Shown here piece after piece: positions 8,142 through 15,614 of a stretch of 64,000 nucleotides of DNA. A model generated the notes under the pieces. The model saw only the letters and a list, made by a program, of their open reading frames with translations. It was not told the origin of the DNA and did no database searches. Source of the stretch: JAWOLE01 sp963815655 (lineage in GTDB: Bacteria > Acidobacteriota > Thermoanaerobaculia > UBA5066 > Gp7-AA6); the NCBI GenBank assembly GCA_963815655.1, contig CAWFHK010000001.1:744001-808000 (forward strand), in the 5' to 3' direction. Made by a program: the position numbers and the translations under genes. Each line of letters starts with the position of its first letter. Position 1 is the first letter of the stretch.

Positions 8142-9764
8142 TTGGCGGTCTCCCACCCGGGCGAGCCGCTCGAGAGCGGCGTGAACACGGGCTCCCCCGA
8201 GTTTCGCGAGCGCGCCGCCGCGATGGAGCACTCAGTCGGCGAGCTCAAGGCCGAGCTCGCCCGCGCGCGCGAAGGGGGCGCGGGCCGGCAGCGCCAGGCC
8301 GAGCAGAAGAAGATGTTCGTCCGGGAGAGAGTGGACGCGCTGCTGGATCCGGGGTCCCCGTTCCTGGAGCTCTCGCCCCTGGCGGCAAACGGGATGTACG
8401 ACGGAGAGGCTCCGGGCGCCGGCCTCGTGACGGGCATCGGGCGCGTCTCCCGCCGCGAGGTGATGGTCATCGCCAACGACGCCACGGTCAAGGGCGGGAC
8501 CTACTACCCGATGACCGTCAAGAAGCACCTGCGGGCGCAGGAGATCGCGGAGCAGAACCGCCTTCCCTGCGTCTATCTCGTGGACTCCGGCGGAGCGTTC
8601 CTGCCTTTGCAGGCGGACGTCTTCCCGGACCGCGACCACTTCGGCCGGATCTTCTACAACCAGGCGCGCATGTCCGCGAAGCGAATTCCCCAGGTGGCGA
8701 TCGTCATGGGCTCGTGCACCGCCGGGGGAGCGTACGTGCCCGCGATGTCGGACGAGGCGGTGATCGTCCGGGGGACGGGCACGATCTTCCTCGCCGGCCC
8801 GCCGCTGGTGAAGGCCGCCACGGGCGAGGAGGTGACGGCGGAGGAGCTCGGGGGCGCCGACGTGCACACGCGGATCTCCGGCGTCGCGGACCACCTCGCC
8901 GAGGACGACGCCCACGCGCTCGAGATCGCCCGCTCGATCGTGGCGAATCTCCACGGGGGGAAGTCCCTGCCGGCGGACCGGACCGAGCCGGAAGAGCCGG
9001 CCTACGATCCGAAGGAGATCTACGGCCTGCTCCCCGTGGACGTGCGGCAGACCTACGACGTGCGCGAGGTCATCGCGCGCCTGGTGGACGGCTCGCGCTT
9101 CCACGAGTTCAAGGCACGGTACGCGACGACGCTCGTCTGCGGCTTCGCGCGGCTCTCCGGGTTTCTCGTCGGGATCGTCGCCAACAACGGGATCCTCTTC
9201 TCCGAGTCGGCCCTGAAGGCGACGCATTTCATAGAGATGTGCGCGCGCCGGAAGATCCCGCTCCTCTTCCTGCAGAACATCACCGGCTTCATGGTCGGAA
9301 AGAAGTACGAGCAGGGGGGCATCGCCAAAGACGGCGCGAAGATGGTCCACGCCGTCGCGAACGCGGCGGTCCCCAAGTTCACCGTCATCATCGGCGGGTC
9401 GTTCGGGGCGGGCAATTACGGCATGTGCGGCCGCGCCTACGGGCCGCGGTTTCTCTGGATGTGGCCGAACGCGCGCATCTCCGTGATGGGAGGAGCGCAG
9501 GCCGCCTCCGTCCTGTCGACCGTCAAGCAGGAGCAGCTCGTCCGGGCGGGCAAGCGCCGGATGACCTCCGCGCAGGTCGCCGAGTTCGAGCGCCCGACGC
9601 TCGAGAAGTACGAGGTGGAGGGGAATCCCTACTACTCGACGGCACGCCTCTGGGACGATGGCGTCCTCGATCCCGCCGAGACGAGGACGGCGCTCTCCCT
9701 CGCGATCTCCGCGGCCTACAACGCGCCGGTGGAGGAGACGGAATTCGGCGTCTTCCGGATGTAG
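8142..9764 (+). CDS. Methylcrotonyl-CoA carboxylase beta (carboxyltransferase) subunit
   Basis: The 540-residue protein moves the carboxyl group from carboxybiotin to an acyl-CoA, most likely 3-methylcrotonyl-CoA in leucine breakdown. It matches the MCC beta pattern closely: LLDPGSPFLELSPLA, ANDATVKGGTYYPMTVKKHL, YLVDSGGAFLPLQADVFPD, FGRIFYNQARMS, GSCTAGGAYVPAMSDE, FLAGPPLVKAATGE, and in the second half NITGFMVGKKYE and FGAGNYGMCGRAY. The TTG start at 8142 keeps the conserved N-terminal helix (PEFRERAAAMEH); GTG 8181 and ATG 8223 are shorter alternatives. Its biotin carboxylase and carrier partners lie at 12565 and 14034. Substrate is inferred from similarity of motifs and from the HMG-CoA lyase nearby. 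Confidence 0.93.
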   Translation: MAVSHPGEPLESGVNTGSPEFRERAAAMEHSVGELKAELARAREGGAGRQRQAEQKKMFVRERVDALLDPGSPFLELSPLAANGMYDGEAPGAGLVTGIGRVSRREVMVIANDATVKGGTYYPMTVKKHLRAQEIAEQNRLPCVYLVDSGGAFLPLQADVFPDRDHFGRIFYNQARMSAKRIPQVAIVMGSCTAGGAYVPAMSDEAVIVRGTGTIFLAGPPLVKAATGEEVTAEELGGADVHTRISGVADHLAEDDAHALEIARSIVANLHGGKSLPADRTEPEEPAYDPKEIYGLLPVDVRQTYDVREVIARLVDGSRFHEFKARYATTLVCGFARLSGFLVGIVANNGILFSESALKATHFIEMCARRKIPLLFLQNITGFMVGKKYEQGGIAKDGAKMVHAVANAAVPKFTVIIGGSFGAGNYGMCGRAYGPRFLWMWPNARISVMGGAQAASVLSTVKQEQLVRAGKRRMTSAQVAEFERPTLEKYEVEGNPYYSTARLWDDGVLDPAETRTALSLAISAAYNAPVEETEFGVFRM

Positions 9765-9780
9765 CCTTGCGGGGGAACCG

Positions 9781-9891
9781 ATGATCCTCGGACTGATCCT
9801 GCCGGCCGCGAGCCTCTCGGGCAACGCGCCTTCGGGCCCGGCGGCGTCCGTGAAGCTCGTCTCCTTCGAGCGGACGTCCCCGCAGCGATGA
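9781..9891 (+). CDS. Possible 36-residue leader ORF coupled to the enoyl-CoA hydratase
   Basis: An ATG at 9781, preceded by a weak GGGGGA site, opens a 36-codon frame with a hydrophobic start (MILGLILPAA). Its stop TGA at 9889-9891 overlaps the ATG of the next gene as ATGA. The geometry suggests translational coupling. I recognise no family, and chance is a fair alternative in DNA of this composition. Confidence 0.35.
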   Translation: MILGLILPAASLSGNAPSGPAASVKLVSFERTSPQR

Positions 9892-10700
9892 GCGCGGGCG
9901 GGGGAGCCGGCCGCCTCCGGCGCCTGCAGGAGGGGCCCGTCGCGCGCGTGACCCTCGCCCGCCCGGAGGTGCGCAACGCTTTCGACGACGGGCTCATCGC
10001 CGAGCTGACGGCCGCCTTCTCCGACGCCGCGGCCGACCCGGGCACCCGCGTCGTGGTCCTGTCGGGAGACGGTCCGGTCTTCTGCGCGGGCGCCGACGTC
10101 GCCTGGATGCGCAAGGCGGGAAGCTCCTCGCGCGAGGAGAACGAGGCGGACGCCATGCGGATGGCGCGCATGCTGCGCGCGATCGACGTGTGCCCGAAGC
10201 CGGTCGTCGTCCTCGCGCACGGCGCGGCGATCGGAGGCGGCGTCGGGCTCGTGGCCGCCGCGGACATCGCGCTCGCGGCGGAGGGGACCGTGTTCTCGCT
10301 CGCCGAGGTCCGGCTCGGGATCCTCCCGTCCGTGATCTCCCCTTACGTTCTGCGCGCCATCGGTCCCCGCCAGGCGCGCGACTTCTTTCTGACCGGCGAC
10401 CGCTTCGACGCGCGGGAAGCGCACCGGATCGGCCTCGTGCACGCCGTCGTCCCGGCGGCGGAGCTCGAGACCGCCGGTCGGAAGAAAGTCGAGTCGCTCC
10501 TCTCCGCCGGACCGGAAGCCGTCGGCGTGGCGAAGCGACTCATCGAGGAGGTCGCGGGAAAGAGCCCCGAGGAGGTCATCGGTCTCACTGCCCGCACGAT
10601 CGCCGAGCGGCGCTCCTCCGCGGAGGCGAAGGAAGGGCTGACCGCGTTCCTGGAGAAACACCCGCCGTCCTGGGCGGTGAGAGGGAAGTCGAAGGTCTAA
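9888..10700 (+). CDS. Enoyl-CoA hydratase/isomerase family, probably 3-methylglutaconyl-CoA hydratase
   Basis: The 270-residue crotonase-fold enzyme hydrates an enoyl-CoA. Visible motifs are VARVTLARPEVRNAFDD, the CoA-loop VVLSGDGPVFCAGADVAWM (first oxyanion-hole stretch) and AHGAAIGGGVGLVAAADIALA (second), followed by AEVRLGILPSVISPYVL with the catalytic glutamate region. Length is typical. Placed between the beta subunit and the biotin carboxylase, it takes the position of liuC in the leucine/isovalerate operons of Pseudomonas, so 3-methylglutaconyl-CoA is the likely substrate (inference from context). The ATG overlaps the stop of a small upstream ORF. Confidence 0.88.
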   Translation: MSAGGGAGRLRRLQEGPVARVTLARPEVRNAFDDGLIAELTAAFSDAAADPGTRVVVLSGDGPVFCAGADVAWMRKAGSSSREENEADAMRMARMLRAIDVCPKPVVVLAHGAAIGGGVGLVAAADIALAAEGTVFSLAEVRLGILPSVISPYVLRAIGPRQARDFFLTGDRFDAREAHRIGLVHAVVPAAELETAGRKKVESLLSAGPEAVGVAKRLIEEVAGKSPEEVIGLTARTIAERRSSAEAKEGLTAFLEKHPPSWAVRGKSKV

Positions 10701-10762
10701 GGTCGAAGGTCAGGAAGCGGAAGCCGGCTCCTTTGGACTTTGGACGTTGGACTTTGGACCTT
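10686..10762. repeat. Heptad array D, inverted pair (AGGTCGA / TTTGGAC)
   Basis: Units AAGTCGA, AGGTCTA, AGGTCGA, AGGTCAG fill 10686-10713. After an 18-base spacer, TTTGGAC, TTTGGAC, GTTGGAC, TTTGGAC fill 10732-10759. The arms can pair. The array covers the last codons of the hydratase gene on one strand and the last 17 codons of the zinc-ribbon gene on the other, which therefore ends in PKSNVQSPKEP. Confidence 0.85.
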
Positions 10763-10958
10763 CCGCGGGCGCGGGAGCGGCCGCGGAAGTCGTGGTCGCC
10801 GGAGCCGGCTCCGGCCGCGGCCGTTTCGCCACGTCGTCCTCCATCTCCTTCTTGCAGAAGTAGCACTTGATCTTGGCCCCGGGGGCGGTGTCCGGCCGCC
10901 AGGCGAAGAAGACCTTGCCGCAGTTGACGCAGACGATGCGCCGCTGCATTCCGCTCAT
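10710..10958 (-). CDS. Small zinc-ribbon protein
   Basis: This 82-residue protein begins MSGMQRRIVCVNCGKVFFAW and continues to IKCYFCKKEMEDD, a four-cysteine zinc ribbon (CxxC, 19 residues, CxxC). The rest is a charged Pro/Ala linker with no fold signal. I choose the ATG at 10958, which has AAGGCGG just upstream; the frame stays open to 11144 but without coding character. Its C-terminal tail is encoded by heptad array D. It lies convergent with the hydratase gene and divergent from the peptidase, inside an otherwise catabolic cluster. The role is unknown; small zinc ribbons of this kind often bind nucleic acid or partner proteins. Confidence 0.7.
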   Translation of the reverse strand: MSGMQRRIVCVNCGKVFFAWRPDTAPGAKIKCYFCKKEMEDDVAKRPRPEPAPATTTSAAAPAPAEGPKSNVQSPKEPASAS

Positions 10959-11056
10959 CCCGCCTTCAACGGACACGCGCGGACTCCTCGAAGACCATGG
11001 ACGAGAAGCATAACGCAGGCGGCGAACTACAATGCGCCGGGAAGGAAGGAGACAGG

Positions 11057-12568
11057 ATGAAACGCGCCTCGTCCCGATGTCTCGTGCTCGCGCTGTGGTT
11101 TCTCGCGTCGTTCGGGGCGCGCTCGCGCGTCTGCGGGCAGGCATCCGCGGCGAGTCGGGCCGACGGCGGCCCGGCCGTCCTGATCGGCGAAGTCCTGTCG
11201 CCGCGCGACCGGATGGAGGAAGACTTGCGGGTGCTGACCGACGAGATCGGCGGGCGCGTCACCGGAAGTCCCTCCTACGAGGCCGCGCTGCAGTGGGGGA
11301 TGGAGGCCTTCCGGCGGGCCGGCGTGGACTCGGTGCGGCGGGAGTCGTACGACGCGCCCGCCCGGTGGGAGGCCGAGTCCGCGTCGGCGGCCGTCGTCTC
11401 GCCGTATCGCTTCCCCCTGCGCGTCGTCTCCTTCGCTCTCGCTCCTTCGACCCCCGCCGGATTGACCGCGCCGCTGGTGGACGCGGGGACCGGCCGCCGC
11501 GCCGACTTCGAGAAGCTCGGCGGGAAGGGGAAGGGGGCGATTGCCCTGGTGCGGACAAAGCCGATGAAGTCGCTGGAAGATCTCTTCGGCGAGTACTTCA
11601 TGGGACCCGAGATGGTGGAGGCCGCGCGGAAGACCGGCGTCTCGGCGATCCTGCTTCTCTCCAGCCGCCCGCGAGGCCTGCTCTACCGTCACCAGGTCAG
11701 CCTGGATGGAACGGTCTCTGCGCTCCCGATGGCACTTGTCTCGCGCGAGGACGGGTTGCGCCTGGCGCGCCTGCTCGAGAAGGGAAGGGATCTGCGCGTC
11801 TCCCTGGAGCTCAAGAACCGGATCGGAGGAGCCTGGCGGCCCGAGAACGTCGTCGCGGAAATCCGCGGCGGCGAAAAGCCGGAGGAGATCGTGCTCCTGG
11901 GCGCGCACCTGGATTCCTGGGAGCTCGGCACGGGCGCCCAGGACAACGGCGTCAATTGCGCCCTCGTCGTGGAGGCGGCCAGGGCGATCGCCGCGGGGCC
12001 GAGGCCCCGTCGGACGATCCGCTTCGCGCTCTTCACCGGGGAAGAGTTCGGTCTCCTCGGCTCGCGAGGCTACGTCGCCGCGCACCGGGGCGAGATGGAC
12101 CGTCACGTCGCCGCGATCGTCCACGACATCGGCGACGGGCGGATCAACGGCTACTACGACAACGGGAGGCCGGAACTGGCCCCCTTCCTGTCCAGGATGC
12201 TCGAGCCGGTGGCCGCCTGGGGATCCAACCGGCTCTCCGACGAGGCCCTGCTCGGCACCGACAACTTCGATTTCCTCCTCGAGGGAGTGCCCAACCTCGT
12301 CGCCGACCAGGACGCCGAGAAGTACCTGCCCGACTACCACGCCGAGTCGGACACGTACGACAAGGTGGACTTCCGCGAGGCGCGTCTGAACGCTGCCATC
12401 GCGGCCGTGACCGTGGCCGGCATCGCGAACGCATCCGCGCGGCCGGGACCGCGCCAGTCGCGGGAGGAGATCGCGAGGGTCCTGGAGAAGAGCGGCATCG
12501 CCGATCAGATGAAGGCCTACGGCCTCTGGAAAGACTGGGAGAGCGGAAAGCGGGGACGGAAGAATTGA
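11057..12568 (+). CDS. Secreted M28-family aminopeptidase/carboxypeptidase
   Basis: This 503-residue zinc exopeptidase has a signal peptide (KRASSRCLVLALWFLASFGARSR). A long central insert resembles the protease-associated region of plasma glutamate carboxypeptidase-like M28 enzymes. Metal and catalytic residues are visible in order: LLGAHLDSWELGTGAQDNG (His-x-Asp and bridging Asp), FTGEEFGLLGS (catalytic and metal-binding Glu pair), and VHDIGDG. A strong GGAAGGAAGGAGA precedes the ATG at 11057; the frame extends to 10997 without support. It acts outside the cytoplasm on peptides. The stop overlaps the TTG of the next gene as TTGA, so the two are coupled although functionally unrelated. Confidence 0.9.
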   Translation: MKRASSRCLVLALWFLASFGARSRVCGQASAASRADGGPAVLIGEVLSPRDRMEEDLRVLTDEIGGRVTGSPSYEAALQWGMEAFRRAGVDSVRRESYDAPARWEAESASAAVVSPYRFPLRVVSFALAPSTPAGLTAPLVDAGTGRRADFEKLGGKGKGAIALVRTKPMKSLEDLFGEYFMGPEMVEAARKTGVSAILLLSSRPRGLLYRHQVSLDGTVSALPMALVSREDGLRLARLLEKGRDLRVSLELKNRIGGAWRPENVVAEIRGGEKPEEIVLLGAHLDSWELGTGAQDNGVNCALVVEAARAIAAGPRPRRTIRFALFTGEEFGLLGSRGYVAAHRGEMDRHVAAIVHDIGDGRINGYYDNGRPELAPFLSRMLEPVAAWGSNRLSDEALLGTDNFDFLLEGVPNLVADQDAEKYLPDYHAESDTYDKVDFREARLNAAIAAVTVAGIANASARPGPRQSREEIARVLEKSGIADQMKAYGLWKDWESGKRGRKN

Positions 12569-14037
12569 TCCGATCTCTCCTGATCGCCAACCGCGGCGAG
12601 ATCGCGGTCCGCGTGGCCCGGACGGCGCTCGAGATGGGGATCGAGCCGGTCGGCGTCTACGCCGAGGCGGATGCCGGCGCCTTCCACGTCGGCCGGATGG
12701 CTCGCGCGGTTTCGCTGGGGGCGGGAACGCCGCTCGAGACGTACCTCTCGATTCCCCGGATTCTCGAGGCCGCCCGTGAGGCCCGGGCGGATGCGGTGCA
12801 TCCCGGCTACGGGTTCCTCTCGGAGAGCGCCGCCTTCGCGAGAGCGGTCGAGAAGGCCGGCCTGACCTGGGTCGGGCCGCCCGCGTCGGCGATGGAGCAG
12901 ATGGGCGACAAGCTCTCCGCCCGGCGCCGGGCCCGCCGGGCCGGCGTGCCGATCGTGCCCGGCACGGACAAGTCCGAGACGGACGACGCCGTGATCGCGA
13001 AGAAAGCGGCGGAGATCGGGTACCCGCTCCTCGTCAAGCCGAGCGCCGGCGGCGGCGGAAAGGGAATGACCCTCGTCGAGAAGCCGGCGAGCCTGGCGGC
13101 GGCGCTGGAGGAGGCCCGGCACCTGGCGCAGGCGGCCTTCGGGGACTCGCGCGTTTACCTGGAGAAGTTCCTGGAGCGGCCGCGGCACATCGAGTTCCAG
13201 GTCTTCGGGGACCGGCAGGGCAACGTCCTGAACCTCTTCGAGCGCGAATGCAGCGTCCAGCGGCGGCATCAGAAGATCGTCGAGGAGACCCCGAGCTGCG
13301 CCCTGGACGCGCGGCTGCGCAACGCCATGGGGCGGGCCGCCGTGGACATCTCCCGAGCCGTCGGATACGTCGGCGCCGGGACCGTGGAGTTCCTGCTCGA
13401 CGAGCAAAGAAACTTCTACTTCCTCGAGATGAACACGCGCCTGCAGGTGGAGCATCCGATCACCGAGGAAACCCTCGGCCTCGACCTCGTCCGGACCCAG
13501 CTCGACGTCGCCGCGGGCGCGCCGTTGCCGGCCGGATGGCGGGAAGGCCGGCTCCTCCCCCAGGGACACGCGATCGAGCTTCGCCTCTACGCGGAGGACC
13601 CGGCGACCTTCCTGCCGCGCTCGGGCCGCGTGCTCGCCTTCGAGCTCCCGACCGGACCCGGGGTGCGCGTGGACGCGGGAGTGGAGGAGGGCTCGTCGGT
13701 CGGACTCGATTACGACCCTCTCCTCGCCAAGATGATCGTCTCGGCGCCCGACAGGGGCGCCTGCATCGCCCGCGCCCACCGGGCGCTCGAGGACTGGGTC
13801 GTGCTCGGCGTCGAGACGAACAAGGCTCTCCTCTCCGCGGTCATCGACTCGAAGGAGTTCGTCTCGGGCCGCTACGCGACGGACTTCCTCCCGCGGCTGA
13901 CGCTGGCGTCGCCCAGGATTCCCGACGCGGCGTGGATCGCCGCGGCCCTCTCGTTTTCCGACTCGAAGAGGGGCGCCGAACCGGTCTCTTCGCAAGAGCC
14001 GTGGGACGCCGCCACGGGCTGGCGGTCCGGCCGATGA
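12565..14037 (+). CDS. Biotin carboxylase subunit of an acyl-CoA carboxylase (methylcrotonyl-CoA type)
   Basis: This 490-residue enzyme carboxylates biotin with ATP and bicarbonate. It begins IRSLLIANRGEIAVRVARTA, the classic biotin-carboxylase start. It then shows HPGYGFLSE, the ATP-grasp glycine loop KPSAGGGGKGM, RHIEFQVFGD, ERECSVQRRHQKI, and the active-site EMNTRLQVEHPITE. The start is a TTG at 12565 overlapping the peptidase stop; the frame is open much further upstream but only as a shadow. Unlike fused MCC alpha chains of about 650 residues, the biotin domain is a separate gene (14034) that overlaps this stop as ATGA. With the beta subunit at 8142 this makes a three-part carboxylase. 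Confidence 0.92.
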   Translation: MIRSLLIANRGEIAVRVARTALEMGIEPVGVYAEADAGAFHVGRMARAVSLGAGTPLETYLSIPRILEAAREARADAVHPGYGFLSESAAFARAVEKAGLTWVGPPASAMEQMGDKLSARRRARRAGVPIVPGTDKSETDDAVIAKKAAEIGYPLLVKPSAGGGGKGMTLVEKPASLAAALEEARHLAQAAFGDSRVYLEKFLERPRHIEFQVFGDRQGNVLNLFERECSVQRRHQKIVEETPSCALDARLRNAMGRAAVDISRAVGYVGAGTVEFLLDEQRNFYFLEMNTRLQVEHPITEETLGLDLVRTQLDVAAGAPLPAGWREGRLLPQGHAIELRLYAEDPATFLPRSGRVLAFELPTGPGVRVDAGVEEGSSVGLDYDPLLAKMIVSAPDRGACIARAHRALEDWVVLGVETNKALLSAVIDSKEFVSGRYATDFLPRLTLASPRIPDAAWIAAALSFSDSKRGAEPVSSQEPWDAATGWRSGR

Positions 14038-14492
14038 AGCTCTCCTCCGGCGACGAAGCGGCGCAAGTGCGGATCGAGGGGGAGAACGCGCACCTGGACG
14101 GGCGGCCGGTGACCTTCGAGGCCTCGCGCCGGGACGGGAGGATCGAGGCGATCCGGATCGGCGAGGACGTGTTCCGTGTGCGCGTCGCGCGGGAAAGGGA
14201 CCGCGTCTTCGTCTGGTGCTCCGGCGAGGTCCGGGAGTTTCTCCGCTCGGGCTCGCGCGGGGCCCGGATCACGCAAGCCGCGGGAGGCCTGGCCGCCCCG
14301 ATGCCGGGAGTCGTGCGCCGCATCGTGGCGAAGGCCGGGTCGAGCGTCGCTCCGGGGGATGTCCTCCTGATCCTGGAAGCCATGAAGATGGAGCACGCGA
14401 TCCGCGCGCCGCGAGCCGGAACCGTGACGAAGATCTTCCCCCGCGAGGGAGACCTCGTTGAAGCCGGGACGGTGCTCGCCGCAATGGAGTGA
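14034..14492 (+). CDS. Biotin carboxyl carrier protein of the acyl-CoA carboxylase
   Basis: The 152-residue protein ends in a biotinyl domain (about residues 83-152) with the biotin-acceptor lysine in LEAMKMEHAI and the flanking AAPMPGVVRRIVAKAG and GDLVEAGTVLAAME strands. The first 80 residues look like the connecting domain found between the carboxylase and biotinyl parts of fused MCC and propionyl-CoA carboxylase alpha chains. The simplest reading is a fused alpha chain split at an ATGA junction. The BirA encoded at 19327 would attach the biotin. Heptad array H begins one base after the stop. Confidence 0.92.
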   Translation: MKLSSGDEAAQVRIEGENAHLDGRPVTFEASRRDGRIEAIRIGEDVFRVRVARERDRVFVWCSGEVREFLRSGSRGARITQAAGGLAAPMPGVVRRIVAKAGSSVAPGDVLLILEAMKMEHAIRAPRAGTVTKIFPREGDLVEAGTVLAAME

Positions 14493-14555
14493 AGTTTCAA
14501 GTTTCGAGTTTCACGGGCCACCTGAAACCTGAAACCTGAAACCTGAAACCTGGAA
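14493..14555. repeat. Heptad array H, inverted pair (AGTTTCA / CCTGAAA)
   Basis: AGTTTCA, AGTTTCG, AGTTTCA fill 14493-14513. A seven-base spacer follows, then CCTGAAA four times and CCTGGAA (14521-14555). The arms pair into a stem of about 20 bases. The array lies between the carrier-protein stop and the HMG-CoA lyase promoter region. Confidence 0.9.
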
Positions 14556-14578
14556 CTCAACCAGGGAACACAACAGGC

Positions 14579-14584
14579 GATAAT
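14579..14584 (+). promoter_or_regulatory. -10 box GATAAT of the HMG-CoA lyase gene
   Basis: GATAAT (5 of 6 to consensus) ends 8 bases before the ATG at 14593, with no Shine-Dalgarno sequence between. The start of transcription would fall at or just before the start codon. Heptad array H ends 23 bases upstream, where a -35 box would be. Confidence 0.5.
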
Positions 14585-14592
14585 CTCTCCTC

Positions 14593-15540
14593 ATGGAGCC
14601 TTGGGAAGAGCACGCGATCAAACGTCCTCACCTGCCCGCGCGCGTGACCGTCTACGAGGTGGGGCCGCGGGACGGGCTGCAGAACGAGTCGAAGGCGCTT
14701 TCCGCTGACGCGCGCGTCGAGTACGTGGACCGCTTGACCGATGCGGGCCTGCCGGCGATCGAGGTCGGCTCCTTCGTGTCCGCCAGGGCGATCCCGCAGC
14801 TCGCCGACACCGAGGAGGTCTTCGAGCGGATCCACCGCGCGAGCGGCACGCGCTACCCGGCCCTCGTGCCGAACCTGAAGGGGCTCGAGCGCGCCATCGC
14901 GGTCGGGGTGCGGGAGGTCGCCGTCTTCACGGCCGCCTCCGAGACGTTCAACCGCCACAACATCAATGCCGGCGTGGATGAGTCGATCGAGCGGTTCCGG
15001 CCGGTCGTCGCGCGCGCGCGGGAGGAGAAGATCCGCGTGCGCGGCTACGTCTCGACCGCGTTCGGCTGTCCCTACGAGGGCCCGGTTTCGCCCGACGCCG
15101 TGCGCGAGGTCGTTCACAAGCTGCTCGACCTGCCGGTGGACGAGATCTCGATCGGCGACACGATCGGCGTGGCGACTCCGGCGGGCGTCTACGACGTCGT
15201 CGAGGCGCTGTACGACTCGGGGGTCACGAGGGCGGTGCTGGCGCTCCATTTCCACGACACCCGGGGCACGGGCCTGGCCAACGTCTACGCGGGACTGGAA
15301 TGCGGGATCGCCACCTACGATTCCTCCTCGGGCGGCCTGGGGGGCTGCCCCTACGCGCCCGGAGCGGCGGGAAACCTGGCGACCGAGGACCTCGTCTACA
15401 TGCTGGAGGGCCTGGGAATCGAGACCGGGATCAGCCTCACCAAGGTCGTGGAGGCGTCCCGGTTTCTTGCCGGGGCGATGGGGCGGCGGCCGCCCGGCCG
15501 CTACCTCGCCGCCGTGTGGGAAGAAGAAAGTGGAAGGTGA
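14593..15540 (+). CDS. mvaB: Hydroxymethylglutaryl-CoA lyase
   Basis: The 315-residue TIM-barrel enzyme splits HMG-CoA into acetyl-CoA and acetoacetate, the last step of leucine breakdown. Diagnostic segments are VYEVGPRDGLQNE (metal and catalytic region), FTAASETFNRHNIN, HFHDTRGTGLANV with the metal-binding HxH, and the signature GGLGGCPYAPGAAGN with the active-site cysteine. Length is typical. The N-terminal 18 residues before VTVYEV are slightly longer than usual. This is the last gene of the catabolic cluster that begins at 7672. It probably has its own leaderless promoter rather than relying only on read-through past array H. Confidence 0.95.
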   Translation: MEPWEEHAIKRPHLPARVTVYEVGPRDGLQNESKALSADARVEYVDRLTDAGLPAIEVGSFVSARAIPQLADTEEVFERIHRASGTRYPALVPNLKGLERAIAVGVREVAVFTAASETFNRHNINAGVDESIERFRPVVARAREEKIRVRGYVSTAFGCPYEGPVSPDAVREVVHKLLDLPVDEISIGDTIGVATPAGVYDVVEALYDSGVTRAVLALHFHDTRGTGLANVYAGLECGIATYDSSSGGLGGCPYAPGAAGNLATEDLVYMLEGLGIETGISLTKVVEASRFLAGAMGRRPPGRYLAAVWEEESGR

Positions 15541-15567
15541 GAGGTTCCACCGACCGCCTTTCCTGAT

Positions 15568-15596
15568 TTGACACGGCGGAGTGACCCGAGTAGCGT
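15568..15596 (+). promoter_or_regulatory. Promoter TTGACA-N17-TAGCGT
   Basis: A perfect TTGACA (15568-15573) is followed after 17 bases by TAGCGT (15591-15596), the same arrangement as the promoter at 5769. Transcription would start near 15603, only 12 bases before the first ATG of the response regulator. Confidence 0.5.
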
Positions 15597-15614
15597 CATG
15601 GCCCGTCGCACAAC

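Noticed and set aside
11032..12564. Upstream extension of the biotin carboxylase frame to 11032
   Set aside because: It is an out-of-frame shadow of the M28 peptidase; the biotin-carboxylase fold starts at the TTG at 12565.
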